DNA of 50,641 nt from VMEP01 sp964414265 (GTDB lineage Bacteria > Patescibacteriota > Minisyncoccia > Phycocordibacterales > VMEP01): NCBI GenBank assembly GCA_964414265.1, contig CAYPVT010000001.1, positions 1 through 50,641 of the forward strand. Direction: 5' to 3'. A model generated the notes under the pieces. It had not been told where the DNA came from. It ran no database searches and worked only from the letters and a program-made list of their open reading frames with translations. The position numbers and the translations under genes were made by a program. Below are positions 16,530 to 25,307 of the stretch, one piece after another (position 1 is the first letter of the stretch; every line of letters starts with the position of its first letter).

Positions 16530-17594
16530 TTAAGAAAGCGATCTTTCTAGTCCTTTTGGATTAAGAGAATAAGTATAAGCGCTTTCTGGTGTTATTTCTC
16601 CCATAGAAACAAGTTCGAGTAATGAGTGATTCATATCAATCATCCCCTGCTCTGACCCTGTTTCAATGATCATATTTATTTCGTGCGTTCTTTTTTCTCG
16701 AATCAAATTAGCAACGGCGTTATTTTTTATTAAAAGCTCGTATGCTGGAACCATGCCACCGGAAATACGCGGAACAAGACGCTGTGAAAAAATTCCAAGT
16801 AAACTTGAAGCAAGTTGTACGCGAATCTGATCTTGTTGCCCAGCGCTAAATGAATCAATAATACGATCTATTGTTTGAGAAGCGTTGTTTGTGTGTAATG
16901 TGGAAAAAACGAGATGCCCTGTTTCAGCGGCTGTCACCGCAGTAGCCATTGTCTCCGGATTTCTCATTTCTCCAATCATAATGACGTTCACGTCTTGTCT
17001 AAAAACGGAATTTAATGCCGTTTGAAAATCTTTTGTATCTATACCAACTTCACGTTGATCTATCATTGAACGCTCTTGTTCAAAAATATATTCAATAGGA
17101 TCTTCAATTGTAACGATATGTTCTGCTCGTTCGGCGTTGATAAGATTAATCATAGAAGCGAGAGTCGTTGATTTACCTTGCCCAACTGGTCCCACCACCA
17201 AGAAAAATCCTTGTTTTTTTCTTGCAAACTCCGTGAGTATTGGAGGAAGTCTCAACTCAGCTAAAGTTTTTACCCTCGGGATAAGTCTTAAGGCAACACT
17301 TATTGCCCCTTTTTCTATAAAAGCATTGCCTCTCATTCTTGCTTCACCCTTGTTGAATTCGTATGAAAAATCAAATTCCTGTTTTTCTAAAAATTTTTTG
17401 ACTCGCTCTTTTCCAATGAGAGCTTCGAGTAAACCAAGTGTATCTTCTTTTTTAAGTACTTCTCTTTTTACAAGGTAGCTCAACGTCCCAGCAACACGAA
17501 CCGCCGGATACCGACCTTCTGATAAATGGAGGTCTGAACCACCCTCTTTAATGACTATAGAAATCAATTCTGCAAGTATTTTTTGATAATCCAT
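16530..17594 (-). CDS. pilT: Type IV pilus retraction ATPase PilT
   Basis: Hexameric motor that depolymerises pili, giving twitching and DNA uptake. The 354-residue product has the PAS-like N-terminal domain, Walker A GPVGQGKSTT (the usual form is GPTGSGKST), Asp box with TIEDPIEYIF, Walker B NVIMIGEMRN, and the His box TAAETGHLVFSTLHTN. The AIRNLIRE retraction motif appears as AVANLIREKRTHEI. Located between pilC and a response regulator gene. Confidence 0.94.
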   Translation of the reverse strand: MDYQKILAELISIVIKEGGSDLHLSEGRYPAVRVAGTLSYLVKREVLKKEDTLGLLEALIGKERVKKFLEKQEFDFSYEFNKGEARMRGNAFIEKGAISVALRLIPRVKTLAELRLPPILTEFARKKQGFFLVVGPVGQGKSTTLASMINLINAERAEHIVTIEDPIEYIFEQERSMIDQREVGIDTKDFQTALNSVFRQDVNVIMIGEMRNPETMATAVTAAETGHLVFSTLHTNNASQTIDRIIDSFSAGQQDQIRVQLASSLLGIFSQRLVPRISGGMVPAYELLIKNNAVANLIREKRTHEINMIIETGSEQGMIDMNHSLLELVSMGEITPESAYTYSLNPKGLERSLS

Positions 17595-17614
17595 TTTAAA
17601 TAATTAATATTTTA

Positions 17615-18007
17615 TTATTTTTTAGAAGACTCAATTATTTCTATCACCTTATCAACCACTTCCGTTGGCGTAGCTGTTGCTTTTACAATATACCCTTTTG
17701 CGCCCAAACTTATTCCTCGGTCTACATCCTCCTTCTGTCCACGGTTTGAAAGTATTATTTTAATAGCGCCCTTTGCTAAATTTTCTTTTTTTATTGCCTC
17801 CAAAACCTCAAAACCGTCCATTGTAGGCATAACAATGTCTAACAGCAAAATGTCTGGTGTTGCCCCACCACGTAGCTTCTGAATTAGGTCAACACTCCCC
17901 AAAGACGAGTCCACGCTAAAACCACGTTCAGTGAATTTTAGACTGTACATATCAAGCAAAAAATTATCGTCGTCAACAATAAGTATTTTTTTATTTACTT
18001 TCTCCAT
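17615..18007 (-). CDS. Single-domain response regulator
   Basis: A 130-residue CheY-like receiver: acidic pair in VDDDNF (Asp12/13), phospho-acceptor Asp in LLLDIVMPTMDG, Ser of LSNRG and the Lys of GYIVKA. There is no output domain, so it likely acts by protein contact, like PilG/PilH. Its place between pilB and pilT argues for a role in pilus control. No histidine kinase is seen in the window. Confidence 0.9.
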   Translation of the reverse strand: MEKVNKKILIVDDDNFLLDMYSLKFTERGFSVDSSLGSVDLIQKLRGGATPDILLLDIVMPTMDGFEVLEAIKKENLAKGAIKIILSNRGQKEDVDRGISLGAKGYIVKATATPTEVVDKVIEIIESSKK

Positions 18008-18100
18008 AATATGTATTTATTCAGATTTTTGAGAAATATTTTATACTTCTTAGCCTCCTGAATATTATATATCATACTACAAAACGCGTTATCCACCTCA

Positions 18101-19807
18101 TTACAATGAGTTTACTTCTTGAAAAGCAATCTCTCCACGAAGAGCCTTTTGGATAGCGTCTTCTTTCATCGTGAGCATTCCTTTTTTGCGAGCAATCTTC
18201 CAAAGTTCTATGTCTGTTGGGTCTTTCAAAATCATAGCCTCAACTTCTTTGTCTATATCAAAAATCTCAAACACCGCGACACGACCACGAGTACCAGAAG
18301 GGCATTCTGGCGATGGCTCAACATTGTAAACATTTCCCTCAAGATTCAAATCTTTCTTGAATTCCTCTGGTAAATCTGCAAATTGCTTATCAAACATCAT
18401 TTTAATCGCGCCCTCAACCGGCACTGGTCTAATAGAGGCAGGACAAGCGACACGAACCAAACGCTGAGCGATTGAGAGAGTTAGGGTCGGGGCAATCAAA
18501 TATGGATCTATACCCATATCAACCAAACGAGGGACTGTGCCGATTGCGTTATTAGTGTGGATGGTTGCAAACACCATGTGTCCAGTCAAAGAAGCCTGGA
18601 TTGCAAGTTCGGCAGTTTCCTTATCGCGAATTTCACCAACCATTATCACGTCTGGGTCCTGACGCAAGATAGAACGGAGGCCAGAAGCAAAGCTATACCC
18701 AATCTCAGGAACAATCTGGGATTGATTCATCCCTGGAATATTATATTCAACTGGGTCTTCCAAGCTGACTACATTTCTTTTCTCTCTATCAAGCTCATTT
18801 AGCATTGAGTAAAGAGTGGTCGTCTTTCCAGAACCAGTTGGCCCGCTAACCAAAATCAAACCGTACGGCTCAAGCATGGCCTTTCTTATTTTCGCCAAGT
18901 TTCCTTCAGTAAGACCAATACTATCAAGTGGCTTAACACCCTTTTCTGAATCAAGAATTCTCATCGCTATCTTCTCTCCATAAAATGTTGGCAGAGAAGA
19001 AACACGAATATCCACCTTTCTACCTTCTAGTTTTACCGAGAAACGTCCGTCTTGTGGTTTTCTTTTTTCGTCGAGCTTTAAGTTGGCAAGAATTTTAATA
19101 CGAGAAATAACCGCAGCATAAACTTTTAGCGGCAGAAACAAACTGGTATGCAGAACACCATCAACGCGAAACCTAACCTTAACCTTATCTCCCGCATTTT
19201 CAATATGAATATCTGAAGCACCACCCTCTGTGGCATGTCTTAAAATAACCGCGACTATTTTAGAAACTGGAGCGTCTTCTATTATTTTTTCTGTATCAAC
19301 CTTTCCTTCTGCTTTTTCCGCATCAAGATCCATATCTCCTTGAGGTGGAGTAAGGTCTTCAAGGGCATGGGTTACTTCCCCTGTTAATCCTTTATAGTTA
19401 TTAATTATCCCGTTGAAATCAGATTTTGAAATAACAAACATCTTAAACGGCATTCCAATTTTCGAAGCAATAAATTGTAGCGCATCGCGAGTATCAAGAT
19501 TATCTGGGTCCAAAAGACCAACCTCAAGCACACCTTGGGTGACTCCGATTGGCACAAATTTATAATAAGTTGCTGACTCCTCTGGAATATATTTTAAAAC
19601 GTCAAAAGAAATAGCCCTTATGTCTATTCTACGCATCGGGACGTTAGAGTACTCAGATTTTAATTTAACAATAACATCCTCTTTCACTCCCTTGGCAATA
19701 AGAATATCGTCAACATCTGTATTCCCCTCAGCTAAACGCAAGCTTATTTCTTCAAGCTCACTTTGTTTAATGATTTTTTCTTCAGCAAGCTTGTCGAGAA
19801 AACTCAT
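18101..19807 (-). CDS. pilB: Type IV pilus assembly ATPase PilB
   Basis: Hexameric motor that builds the pilus. The 568-residue product has an N-terminal MshEN-like domain (about 1-150), then the secretion ATPase domain with Walker A GPTGSGKTTTL, Asp box SLEDPVEYNIPG, Walker B PDVIMVGEIRD and His box QASLTGHMVFATIHTN. The zinc-binding four-Cys site usual in PilB is reduced here: only the Cys in VACPAS and in PECPSG remain. It begins the motor gene run and follows the PilO/N/M genes. Confidence 0.95.
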   Translation of the reverse strand: MSFLDKLAEEKIIKQSELEEISLRLAEGNTDVDDILIAKGVKEDVIVKLKSEYSNVPMRRIDIRAISFDVLKYIPEESATYYKFVPIGVTQGVLEVGLLDPDNLDTRDALQFIASKIGMPFKMFVISKSDFNGIINNYKGLTGEVTHALEDLTPPQGDMDLDAEKAEGKVDTEKIIEDAPVSKIVAVILRHATEGGASDIHIENAGDKVKVRFRVDGVLHTSLFLPLKVYAAVISRIKILANLKLDEKRKPQDGRFSVKLEGRKVDIRVSSLPTFYGEKIAMRILDSEKGVKPLDSIGLTEGNLAKIRKAMLEPYGLILVSGPTGSGKTTTLYSMLNELDREKRNVVSLEDPVEYNIPGMNQSQIVPEIGYSFASGLRSILRQDPDVIMVGEIRDKETAELAIQASLTGHMVFATIHTNNAIGTVPRLVDMGIDPYLIAPTLTLSIAQRLVRVACPASIRPVPVEGAIKMMFDKQFADLPEEFKKDLNLEGNVYNVEPSPECPSGTRGRVAVFEIFDIDKEVEAMILKDPTDIELWKIARKKGMLTMKEDAIQKALRGEIAFQEVNSL

Positions 19808-19856
19808 AGTTTTTCAAAAATAATTTTTAACTGTTAACTACCTTAAAGACTCCAAC

Positions 19857-20213
19857 TTACTGCGTTGCATTAGGGGTGGCCTGTGGTGCTTGTGCCGGCT
19901 CAGCCCCCACGGAAATAAATGGATTCTGTCTGCCCACTTGCTCCTCGGTCAAATTAACACTGTAGTCTTGTAACCCAGTGAAAGAGGGTTCAGAGAAGAA
20001 ATTTTTATCTATTCTAATAGTTTTTAAGTTGCCTAATATTTTCAAGATTTGATTTCCCGTAGTGTTATCAGGCTGATTCATTTCAACAGCAGATGGTGTC
20101 GACGAAATAGATTCATTTGATCCGTCAGATTTTAAGAAAAAAGAATAAATAAGAAAACTAGCTCCTATTATTACCCCGGCTATTACTATATTTTTTATAT
20201 TTTTGGAAATCAT
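19857..20213 (-). CDS. Single-pass membrane protein in the pilus locus
   Basis: A 118-residue protein with one N-terminal membrane segment (about 9-27) and a Pro/Ala-rich tail (ISVGAEPAQAPQATPNATQ). The middle part mentions LGNLKTIRIDKNFFSEPSFTGLQDYS, which resembles small proteins found after PilO in Parcubacteria loci. By position it could fill the PilP place, but no PilP motif is visible, so I leave it unnamed. Confidence 0.7.
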   Translation of the reverse strand: MISKNIKNIVIAGVIIGASFLIYSFFLKSDGSNESISSTPSAVEMNQPDNTTGNQILKILGNLKTIRIDKNFFSEPSFTGLQDYSVNLTEEQVGRQNPFISVGAEPAQAPQATPNATQ

Positions 20214-20217
20214 ATAT

Positions 20218-20811
20218 TTACTTTAACCAAAAGGTACTAAGCTCAATTCTAAAGGTATACAAATCTTTATCTTGCGAAGAAGCCGGGGCATCAAACAAAA
20301 CAGATTTTATTTCGACTAAACGCAAACTGGTTTCTATTTCTTTTAGGAAAGAAACGCAGGTTTTATACGACGCGACTGTAGTAAAACCAAGAGTGACTGT
20401 CCCGTATTCATTATTTCCGCCGGTAGTGCTTGGTGCGGCGCCCTTTTGTCCCATCTGAGAGCTATCGGTCTTCTTATCTCCACTACCAGGGGTGCTACCA
20501 AATTCAATTGCACGAAGCACTATTCCGTATCTTTTGGCAATATTATTAATTTCAATTATAAGACGGATGTTATCAATATTACTTGGGAGTAATTTTTCTA
20601 GTTTATCTTTTTGTTCTTGTGGAATTTCATTAACGGTAGCCAAAAGATCGTTTTTTTGACCTAAAATAATCTTTGAGTTGTCGAGTGCCTCGTTATAGTC
20701 TGAAAGCTCGATCTTCTCTGTTTTTATTTTCTGATAATGAGGGTTAATAAAAGTGAAGAACATCAAGACCGATGTAGAGAGCAATAAAATTGGGAAAATT
20801 ACTTTAAGCAT
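20218..20811 (-). CDS. pilO: Type IV pilus assembly protein PilO-like
   Basis: A 197-residue protein with one N-terminal membrane segment (about 2-22), a coiled-coil stretch (IKTEKIELSDYNEALDN...), then a ferredoxin-like domain with VTLGFTTVASYKTCVSFLKEIETSLRLVEIKSV, the common PilO pattern. Follows PilN by three bases. Forms the alignment complex with PilM and PilN. Confidence 0.85.
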   Translation of the reverse strand: MLKVIFPILLLSTSVLMFFTFINPHYQKIKTEKIELSDYNEALDNSKIILGQKNDLLATVNEIPQEQKDKLEKLLPSNIDNIRLIIEINNIAKRYGIVLRAIEFGSTPGSGDKKTDSSQMGQKGAAPSTTGGNNEYGTVTLGFTTVASYKTCVSFLKEIETSLRLVEIKSVLFDAPASSQDKDLYTFRIELSTFWLK

Positions 20812-20814
20812 GTT

Positions 20815-21435
20815 TTAAAATTTAAAATCTTCACTACCACCACTTAATCGTAATAATTGGTCACGGTAAGAAATAACAGTTGGGTCAAGGGTAATTTCTA
20901 CTTTAAAAATAACGTTGCCTTTTTCGTCCAAGTTGATATTTGAAAAGACGTTACCTTTAATGTTCTTGTTTTTAGCAAACTCAGATGACTGCAAGGCAAG
21001 AGTTTCGTAATTTTTTGCTTCTCCATCCAAATCTACCTTCACCACGCCCTTAAGGTCATTGGAGTATTCAAACTTATTAAATCGCACACTTTTTAAGGTT
21101 TCGTTTTGTAGTAATTCAAAAACTGGCGAGACCACAGTGTGTCTTTGAACTAGATTTTTAGACATTTCGATTCTTCTGCCTAATAACTTCAAATTCTCTA
21201 TAGTTGGTATTTCAAAAGCTCCTTGTGCTCTTTTTAAACTATCACTAGCACTTTGTATATCGTTAGATAATTTTTTCTCATAAAGAAAAACTCCAGCACC
21301 GCCAAGAACGGCAACCAGAAAAATAAAAACTGAGATAATAAGAAAAACCCCAACAGGTTTCTCACCCCCGTTCCCTTCTTTAACCAAAGACTTCCTTGGT
21401 ATAAATGATGTTTGATTTTGTGATGGGTAATCCAT
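20815..21435 (-). CDS. pilN: Type IV pilus assembly protein PilN-like
   Basis: A 206-residue protein with a cytoplasmic tail of about 30 residues, one membrane segment (about 29-53), a coiled coil (SNDIQSASDSLKRAQGAF) and a C-terminal domain. The order PilM-PilN-PilO on the minus strand supports the call, since the sequence itself is weakly conserved. The tail would bind PilM. Confidence 0.8.
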   Translation of the reverse strand: MDYPSQNQTSFIPRKSLVKEGNGGEKPVGVFLIISVFIFLVAVLGGAGVFLYEKKLSNDIQSASDSLKRAQGAFEIPTIENLKLLGRRIEMSKNLVQRHTVVSPVFELLQNETLKSVRFNKFEYSNDLKGVVKVDLDGEAKNYETLALQSSEFAKNKNIKGNVFSNINLDEKGNVIFKVEITLDPTVISYRDQLLRLSGGSEDFKF

Positions 21436-21466
21436 TGAATTACGAGGTGCCTAATATAAAAATTTT

Positions 21467-22618
21467 TTAATCAAGTTCTTGTAGTCTTCTTAGAGCCAAA
21501 CCTATTGCCACAGCAAACTCTGGTCCAGCCTCTTTTAATACATCCATTAAAAATGCAGGGGCTTCAACTTTTGAAAATGGATCTCCATAAAGAACTTCGG
21601 CTTCTAGATTTTTTTCTGCCGCTTCTTTAAACCCTTTTAAAAGAACGCCACCGCCGATAAGGATAACTTTCGAGACAGTTTTATTATATTTCCTTTCGTA
21701 GTTTAATAATATCCTATTCGCTTCGGAAAATACATACTCAAGAACTGTGGATGAGATTTCGGCGACAACTTTTCCTTCTTCGGTCTCTGTTTGAGACAGT
21801 CCGTACAAACGCTTTAATTCTTCCGCGCGTGAAGATGATACCCCAAGAGAATTTGAAATGTTCATAGTGATGTCTTGTGAGCCTCTATTTATTATGTGCG
21901 AGCTTTGCATGATTCCTCTTTCCACAATAGAAAGCTTGGTCATTCCAGCACCCATATCAAAAAGCATTGTTGGTACCAAGTCGTGTCCAAAAGTAGAACG
22001 AACTGTGCTGAAAACCTCTATTTCAAAAAATCCGGCATTTAAACTGTTTAAAGTTGCCACGCTTTTTAGCTTCATAAGAACTTCATTGTGAATTGCAGCA
22101 ATCAACACATCGGCCTTCTGAACCCTCGCCCCTGCAGTAATACTCGATTTTTCAGATTCACTAACTTCAGTTGTTGCGCTATCAAACTTTGGAATAATCC
22201 ACCAATCAAGCGTGACTTCGGAAATTGGCACGGGAATATATTTTCTCGCCTCAATCGGAATAATTTCTTGAAGTTGTTTTTCTACGAGATATGGAATTTC
22301 CACGAAAGAGATAAGACTCCCAGAAAGTGGAATTGCGATTGCGCTCTCTTTTGTTGTTACGTTGGCCTCACGAAAAATATCCGCTACCGCTTGGGCAACT
22401 TTCTCCGCAGAAAGGTTGGTCATCCGGCCAACCTCAAGACCAGCGATTGGTCCCAAGGCAAGCTCGCCATATGTTTCAAGCACGGCCCGCCCGCCTTTCT
22501 TCTTAAGTTGCACAACTTTAACAAAAGAAGAGCCGATATCGATACCAACAACACTCTGGCTTCTTTTAGCGAAGCCCGATTTAAGTGACCCGAGAATTTT
22601 GTTGAAGGGATTATCCAT
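21467..22618 (-). CDS. pilM: Type IV pilus assembly protein PilM
   Basis: Actin-like cytoplasmic protein that binds PilN and ATP. The 383-residue product has the phosphate-1 loop VVGIDIGSSFVKVVQLKK, the phosphate-2 loop MLFDMGAGMTKLSIVERG and the adenosine motif KVILIGGGVLLKGF of the SHS2/PilM family. It opens the minus-strand pilus operon; the divergent comF gene starts about 85 bases away, so promoters for both lie between 22619 and 22703. Confidence 0.95.
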   Translation of the reverse strand: MDNPFNKILGSLKSGFAKRSQSVVGIDIGSSFVKVVQLKKKGGRAVLETYGELALGPIAGLEVGRMTNLSAEKVAQAVADIFREANVTTKESAIAIPLSGSLISFVEIPYLVEKQLQEIIPIEARKYIPVPISEVTLDWWIIPKFDSATTEVSESEKSSITAGARVQKADVLIAAIHNEVLMKLKSVATLNSLNAGFFEIEVFSTVRSTFGHDLVPTMLFDMGAGMTKLSIVERGIMQSSHIINRGSQDITMNISNSLGVSSSRAEELKRLYGLSQTETEEGKVVAEISSTVLEYVFSEANRILLNYERKYNKTVSKVILIGGGVLLKGFKEAAEKNLEAEVLYGDPFSKVEAPAFLMDVLKEAGPEFAVAIGLALRRLQELD

Positions 22619-22703
22619 AACCTAAAAATCAATTACAATTACAATAGCCATGTTTGAAAAGTCTTTTTAAAAGTATAACATAAAAAAGTTTAAAAAATTT
22701 GCG

Positions 22704-23393
22704 ATGTTTAATGTTAATTTAAAAAAACTAACCGGTTTATTGCAGCCCTTTTCTTTTTTGCTATCAAACACCCTCTACCCCATTTCTTGTGTTGGTTGTG
22801 GGGAAAAAGAGGTTGGTTTATGCGCAAAATGCCTTGCCGTTTTACCGCCACCAGATTTTAAACAAGAAGAGGAGGTTGTTGCTGTATTTTCTTACCAGAA
22901 CAAAATAGTTAAAAGAGTTATCTGGAAACTAAAGTACAGAAATGGCAGATACTTAGCTCCAATTTTAGCCGAAGCTCTTTATGAAAGATTACTTCCAGAA
23001 CTTGCTGATCTAAAATTAATAAAAAACTGGAGTGATTCAATTTTGATTCCCATCCCACTTTCTGCAAAACGTTTTAAGAAACGAGGATATAACCAAGCGG
23101 AACTTTTGGCGGAAGCTTTAATTGAAAAAGATGCGGGAGAAAACTTCACACTTAAAAAAGACGTCCTTCTTCGCGCGATTGATACAAAACCACAAGCAGA
23201 AATAAAAAATAAAGGGGAAAGAAAAAATAATGTTCGTGGTTGTTTTACTGTTAAAAACAAAAATTTAGTGCGCGGGAAAAATATAATTTTAATAGATGAT
23301 GTTTCAACTACTGGCGCAACCCTCTATGAGGCAGGGAAAGCTCTCAAAAAATCTGGAGCAAGGAATTTTTTAAAAATCACTGTGGCAAAATAA
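22704..23393 (+). CDS. comF: ComF family phosphoribosyltransferase-like protein
   Basis: A 229-residue protein with a zinc-finger-like Cys set (CVGCGEKEVGLCAKC, residues about 29-43) followed by a type I phosphoribosyltransferase domain with the PRPP loop ILIDDVSTTGATL. ComF proteins are needed for natural competence and bind the DNA translocation helicase. It stands divergent from the pilus operon, which suggests that pili and DNA uptake work together here. No comEC or comFA lies in this window. Confidence 0.9.
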   Translation: MFNVNLKKLTGLLQPFSFLLSNTLYPISCVGCGEKEVGLCAKCLAVLPPPDFKQEEEVVAVFSYQNKIVKRVIWKLKYRNGRYLAPILAEALYERLLPELADLKLIKNWSDSILIPIPLSAKRFKKRGYNQAELLAEALIEKDAGENFTLKKDVLLRAIDTKPQAEIKNKGERKNNVRGCFTVKNKNLVRGKNIILIDDVSTTGATLYEAGKALKKSGARNFLKITVAK

Positions 23394-23479
23394 CATTGGC
23401 TCAACTAATAAAAATGTGTTAAGTTTTCTCATATCGGCGGTGAAATAAAAAATGGGCGTGCAATGTTTATACAATATAT

Positions 23480-23566
23480 GGAGACGTGGCTGAGTGGTCG
23501 AAAGCACCTCACTGCTAACGAGGCGTCCCTTAATCGGGACCGTGGGTTCGAATCCCACCGTCTCCG
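23480..23566 (+). tRNA. tRNA-Ser (anticodon GCT)
   Basis: Acceptor GGAGACG/CGTCTCC, D arm GGCTGAGTGGTCGAAAGC, anticodon stem CCTCA/CGAGG with loop CTGCTAA (GCT, Ser codons AGC/AGT), a long variable arm with stem GTCCC/GGGAC as class II tRNAs need, T arm GTGGGTTCGAATCCCAC, discriminator G, no CCA. Followed by a 0.5-kb array built from copies of its own 3' end. Confidence 0.95.
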
Positions 23567-24016
23567 TAAAATAAGGAACAAAATGTGAAGCATTTTGTGA
23601 CTATATTTTTCGTAAAGACGGTGGGGTTCGAAAGGCGGAGCGGGCACCTGTTCAGCAGAACAGGTCGCGAGCCGTGGTCAAGAAATTTTACGAGCGACGG
23701 TGAGTAAAATATTCGTGACCGAATCCCACCGTCTCCGTTTTGAAGCTCCGTGAAAAACGGAGACGAGCGAGCAAACTGCCCGCCCGGATAAATCCGTTCG
23801 GACGGGCTTTGCTCGCGTGTGGGATTCGAAAGCCGGAGCATGTCGCAAAGCGACAGCGAGGCGGGCTTAATTGCGATAAGTGAAGCAATTGAGAGACGGA
23901 GGCTGGCGAGCCGAGTCGGGGTCGCACAAAAATTCAGCAGAATTTTATGTGTGACCGCGGAAATTTCAGCAGAAAATTATCTGTGACCGAAACCACCGTC
24001 TCCGTTTTGAAGCTCC
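23567..24016 (+). repeat. Array of inverted and direct tRNA-Ser tails with two-hairpin elements
   Basis: No gene is seen here. After the tRNA comes an inverted copy of its tail (AGACGGTGGGGTTCG at 23616-23630), a core at 23631-23720 beginning GGCGGAGC and containing the hairpin ACCTGTT-CAGCAG-AACAGGT, a direct tail copy (GAATCCCACCGTCTCCG, 23721-23737), then a second inverted tail interrupted by AGCGAGCAAA...TTTGCTCGC, which in turn holds a CCCGCCC palindrome (about 23781-23810). A second core at 23831-23987 has hairpins with CAGCAG loops (23935-23940, 23967-23972) and ends GTGACC before a third tail copy. CACCGTCTCCGTTTTGAAGC occurs twice (23728 and 23994). Confidence 0.85.
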
Positions 24017-24017
24017 A

Positions 24018-24046
24018 TTGACTTTTACACATAAACGTGCTACCAT
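24018..24046 (+). promoter_or_regulatory. Sigma-70-type promoter for the NUDIX gene
   Basis: TTGACT at 24018-24023, a 17-base spacer and TACCAT at 24041-24046 (overlapping CATAAT). It begins right after the last tRNA-Ser tail copy and gives a leader of about 65 bases before the TTG start at 24118. Confidence 0.65.
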
Positions 24047-24117
24047 AATCAACAGTAAGATTCCTTAAATATTTCCCTCTTTTCACTTGATTTTCACCCG
24101 CTAGGAGGTGGGTTAAA

Positions 24118-24570
24118 TTGGCTAATCAAAAACCAGACGAGACAGCCGGTATCGGCGCATCTGTCGTTGCTGTAATTGACGAGAATACGGGGCGATTTGC
24201 CTTGGTCCTCGACAAGACGAAACCTGAACCGCATTTCTGGAAGTTCCCTGGCGGAAAAATCGACAAGGGGGACGTCGACCCAAGACATCCGTACGACGAC
24301 CAGTTGGCGGCAGACAATGCCGCGGTACGGGAAGTCGTGGAGGAGACCGGCGTAAAAGTTCTGGTATCCAGGCTCGGGAAAATCGACAAGAGAACCCACG
24401 TGCAATATCTCTACGTCGGACTTGGTGATTTTGCAGATCTCGTGGCAACTGGCGACGAGGGAGAAATCGTGAAGGCGTTCTCCCTTGACCAGATCAAGGA
24501 GCTCCAGAACTTTTTTCCAAACCATTTGCCGATCCTGGGAATGGCGCTGAACTTGGTCGGCTGGGAATAA
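24118..24570 (+). CDS. NUDIX hydrolase, compositionally foreign
   Basis: A 150-residue protein with the NUDIX box in two parts: GGKIDKGD, then AAVREVVEETGVKV (Arg-Glu...Glu-Glu-x-Thr-Gly), with an insertion of about 15 residues between the usual Gly and the REVVEETG helix. Members cut nucleoside diphosphates linked to other groups; the substrate is unknown. The start is TTG at 24118, supported by a strong Shine-Dalgarno AGGAGGT at 24103-24109, which no other gene here has. The codons are rich in GAC, GTC, CTC and CGG and its GC content is clearly above its neighbours, so recent transfer is likely. A terminator follows. Confidence 0.9.
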   Translation: MANQKPDETAGIGASVVAVIDENTGRFALVLDKTKPEPHFWKFPGGKIDKGDVDPRHPYDDQLAADNAAVREVVEETGVKVLVSRLGKIDKRTHVQYLYVGLGDFADLVATGDEGEIVKAFSLDQIKELQNFFPNHLPILGMALNLVGWE

Positions 24571-24588
24571 AACATCCAATCTGACCTT

Positions 24589-24629
24589 AAGAGGCGTGTG
24601 CAGGGAAACCTGCATGCGCCTTTTTGTTT
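24589..24629 (+). terminator. Rho-independent terminator after the NUDIX gene
   Basis: Stem AGGCGTGTGCAGG/CCTGCATGCGCCT with a short GAAA loop followed by TTTTTGTTTTT. Its GC-rich stem resembles the foreign gene more than the rest of the window. Confidence 0.9.
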
Positions 24630-24678
24630 TTAAGATAAAAAATTATGATATGCTGAAACAAATTATAGATAAGATACT

Positions 24679-25275
24679 ATGAAAACCCTCCTTTTAAGTT
24701 ATTTAATCTCCTGGAAAATCTCTGCTTATTTCGGCGCCTTCGTCTTAATCATGATTGAGGGGGATGTTGTTGTTTTCGTTTCCGCCTTTCTTACAAGACA
24801 GGGATTTTTTTATCTTCCCTATATCGCGCCCCTTCTTATTTTAGGCGCACTCATTGGAGATTTTTTATGGTACTCATTAGGAAAATTTATCAGCCGATAT
24901 CCGGAAAGGTTGCCGTCTAAAATAATTAGTAATATAACTAAACGTTTCGATGATGGCATTATGAATCGTACAGACACCCTCCTTATGGCCACGAAATTTA
25001 TCTATGGCACCAACCGCATAACCCTGATTCGTTCAGGCATGCTTAATGTTCCAATTAGAAAATTTTTTAATGCCAACATAAAAGCAGTGCTTGTTTGGAT
25101 TTTTATAGTCGGAGGAATTGCTTATGCCACAAGCGCTTGGATACCTCACCTTAAACATTATTTCCGCTACGCTGAAATCGGTCTTGCCTTAGGTCTTCTT
25201 CTTTTCCTTGTGGTTGAACGTCTTATCACCACGATTTTTGAGGAAAATATTCTTGGTACTAACAAGAAAAATTAA
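24679..25275 (+). CDS. DedA/SNARE-associated family membrane protein
   Basis: A 198-residue protein with about five hydrophobic segments, including FGAFVLIMIEGDVVVFVSAFL near the N terminus, an amphipathic re-entrant region with GALIGDFLWYSLGKF, and an Arg-bearing stretch KFIYGTNRITLIRSGML, where DedA proteins carry their conserved Gly-Arg region. These proteins act as lipid scramblases or proton-driven transporters. No partner gene is adjacent. Confidence 0.82.
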   Translation: MKTLLLSYLISWKISAYFGAFVLIMIEGDVVVFVSAFLTRQGFFYLPYIAPLLILGALIGDFLWYSLGKFISRYPERLPSKIISNITKRFDDGIMNRTDTLLMATKFIYGTNRITLIRSGMLNVPIRKFFNANIKAVLVWIFIVGGIAYATSAWIPHLKHYFRYAEIGLALGLLLFLVVERLITTIFEENILGTNKKN

Positions 25276-25287
25276 CCTCAATGAGTT

Positions 25288-25296
25288 TGCTATACT
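25288..25296 (+). promoter_or_regulatory. Extended -10 promoter of recG
   Basis: TGCTATACT gives a TGn extension plus TATACT at 25291-25296. The recG ATG follows at 25308, so the expected transcript start is only about five bases before the start codon. Confidence 0.5.
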
Positions 25297-25307
25297 AAAA
25301 GCCACGT

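Noticed and set aside
23429..23927. Minus-strand open frames of 60-100 codons across the tRNA-Ser region
   Set aside because: They read through the tRNA and its repeat array; length comes from the GC-rich repeats, and no start signal or family match is seen.
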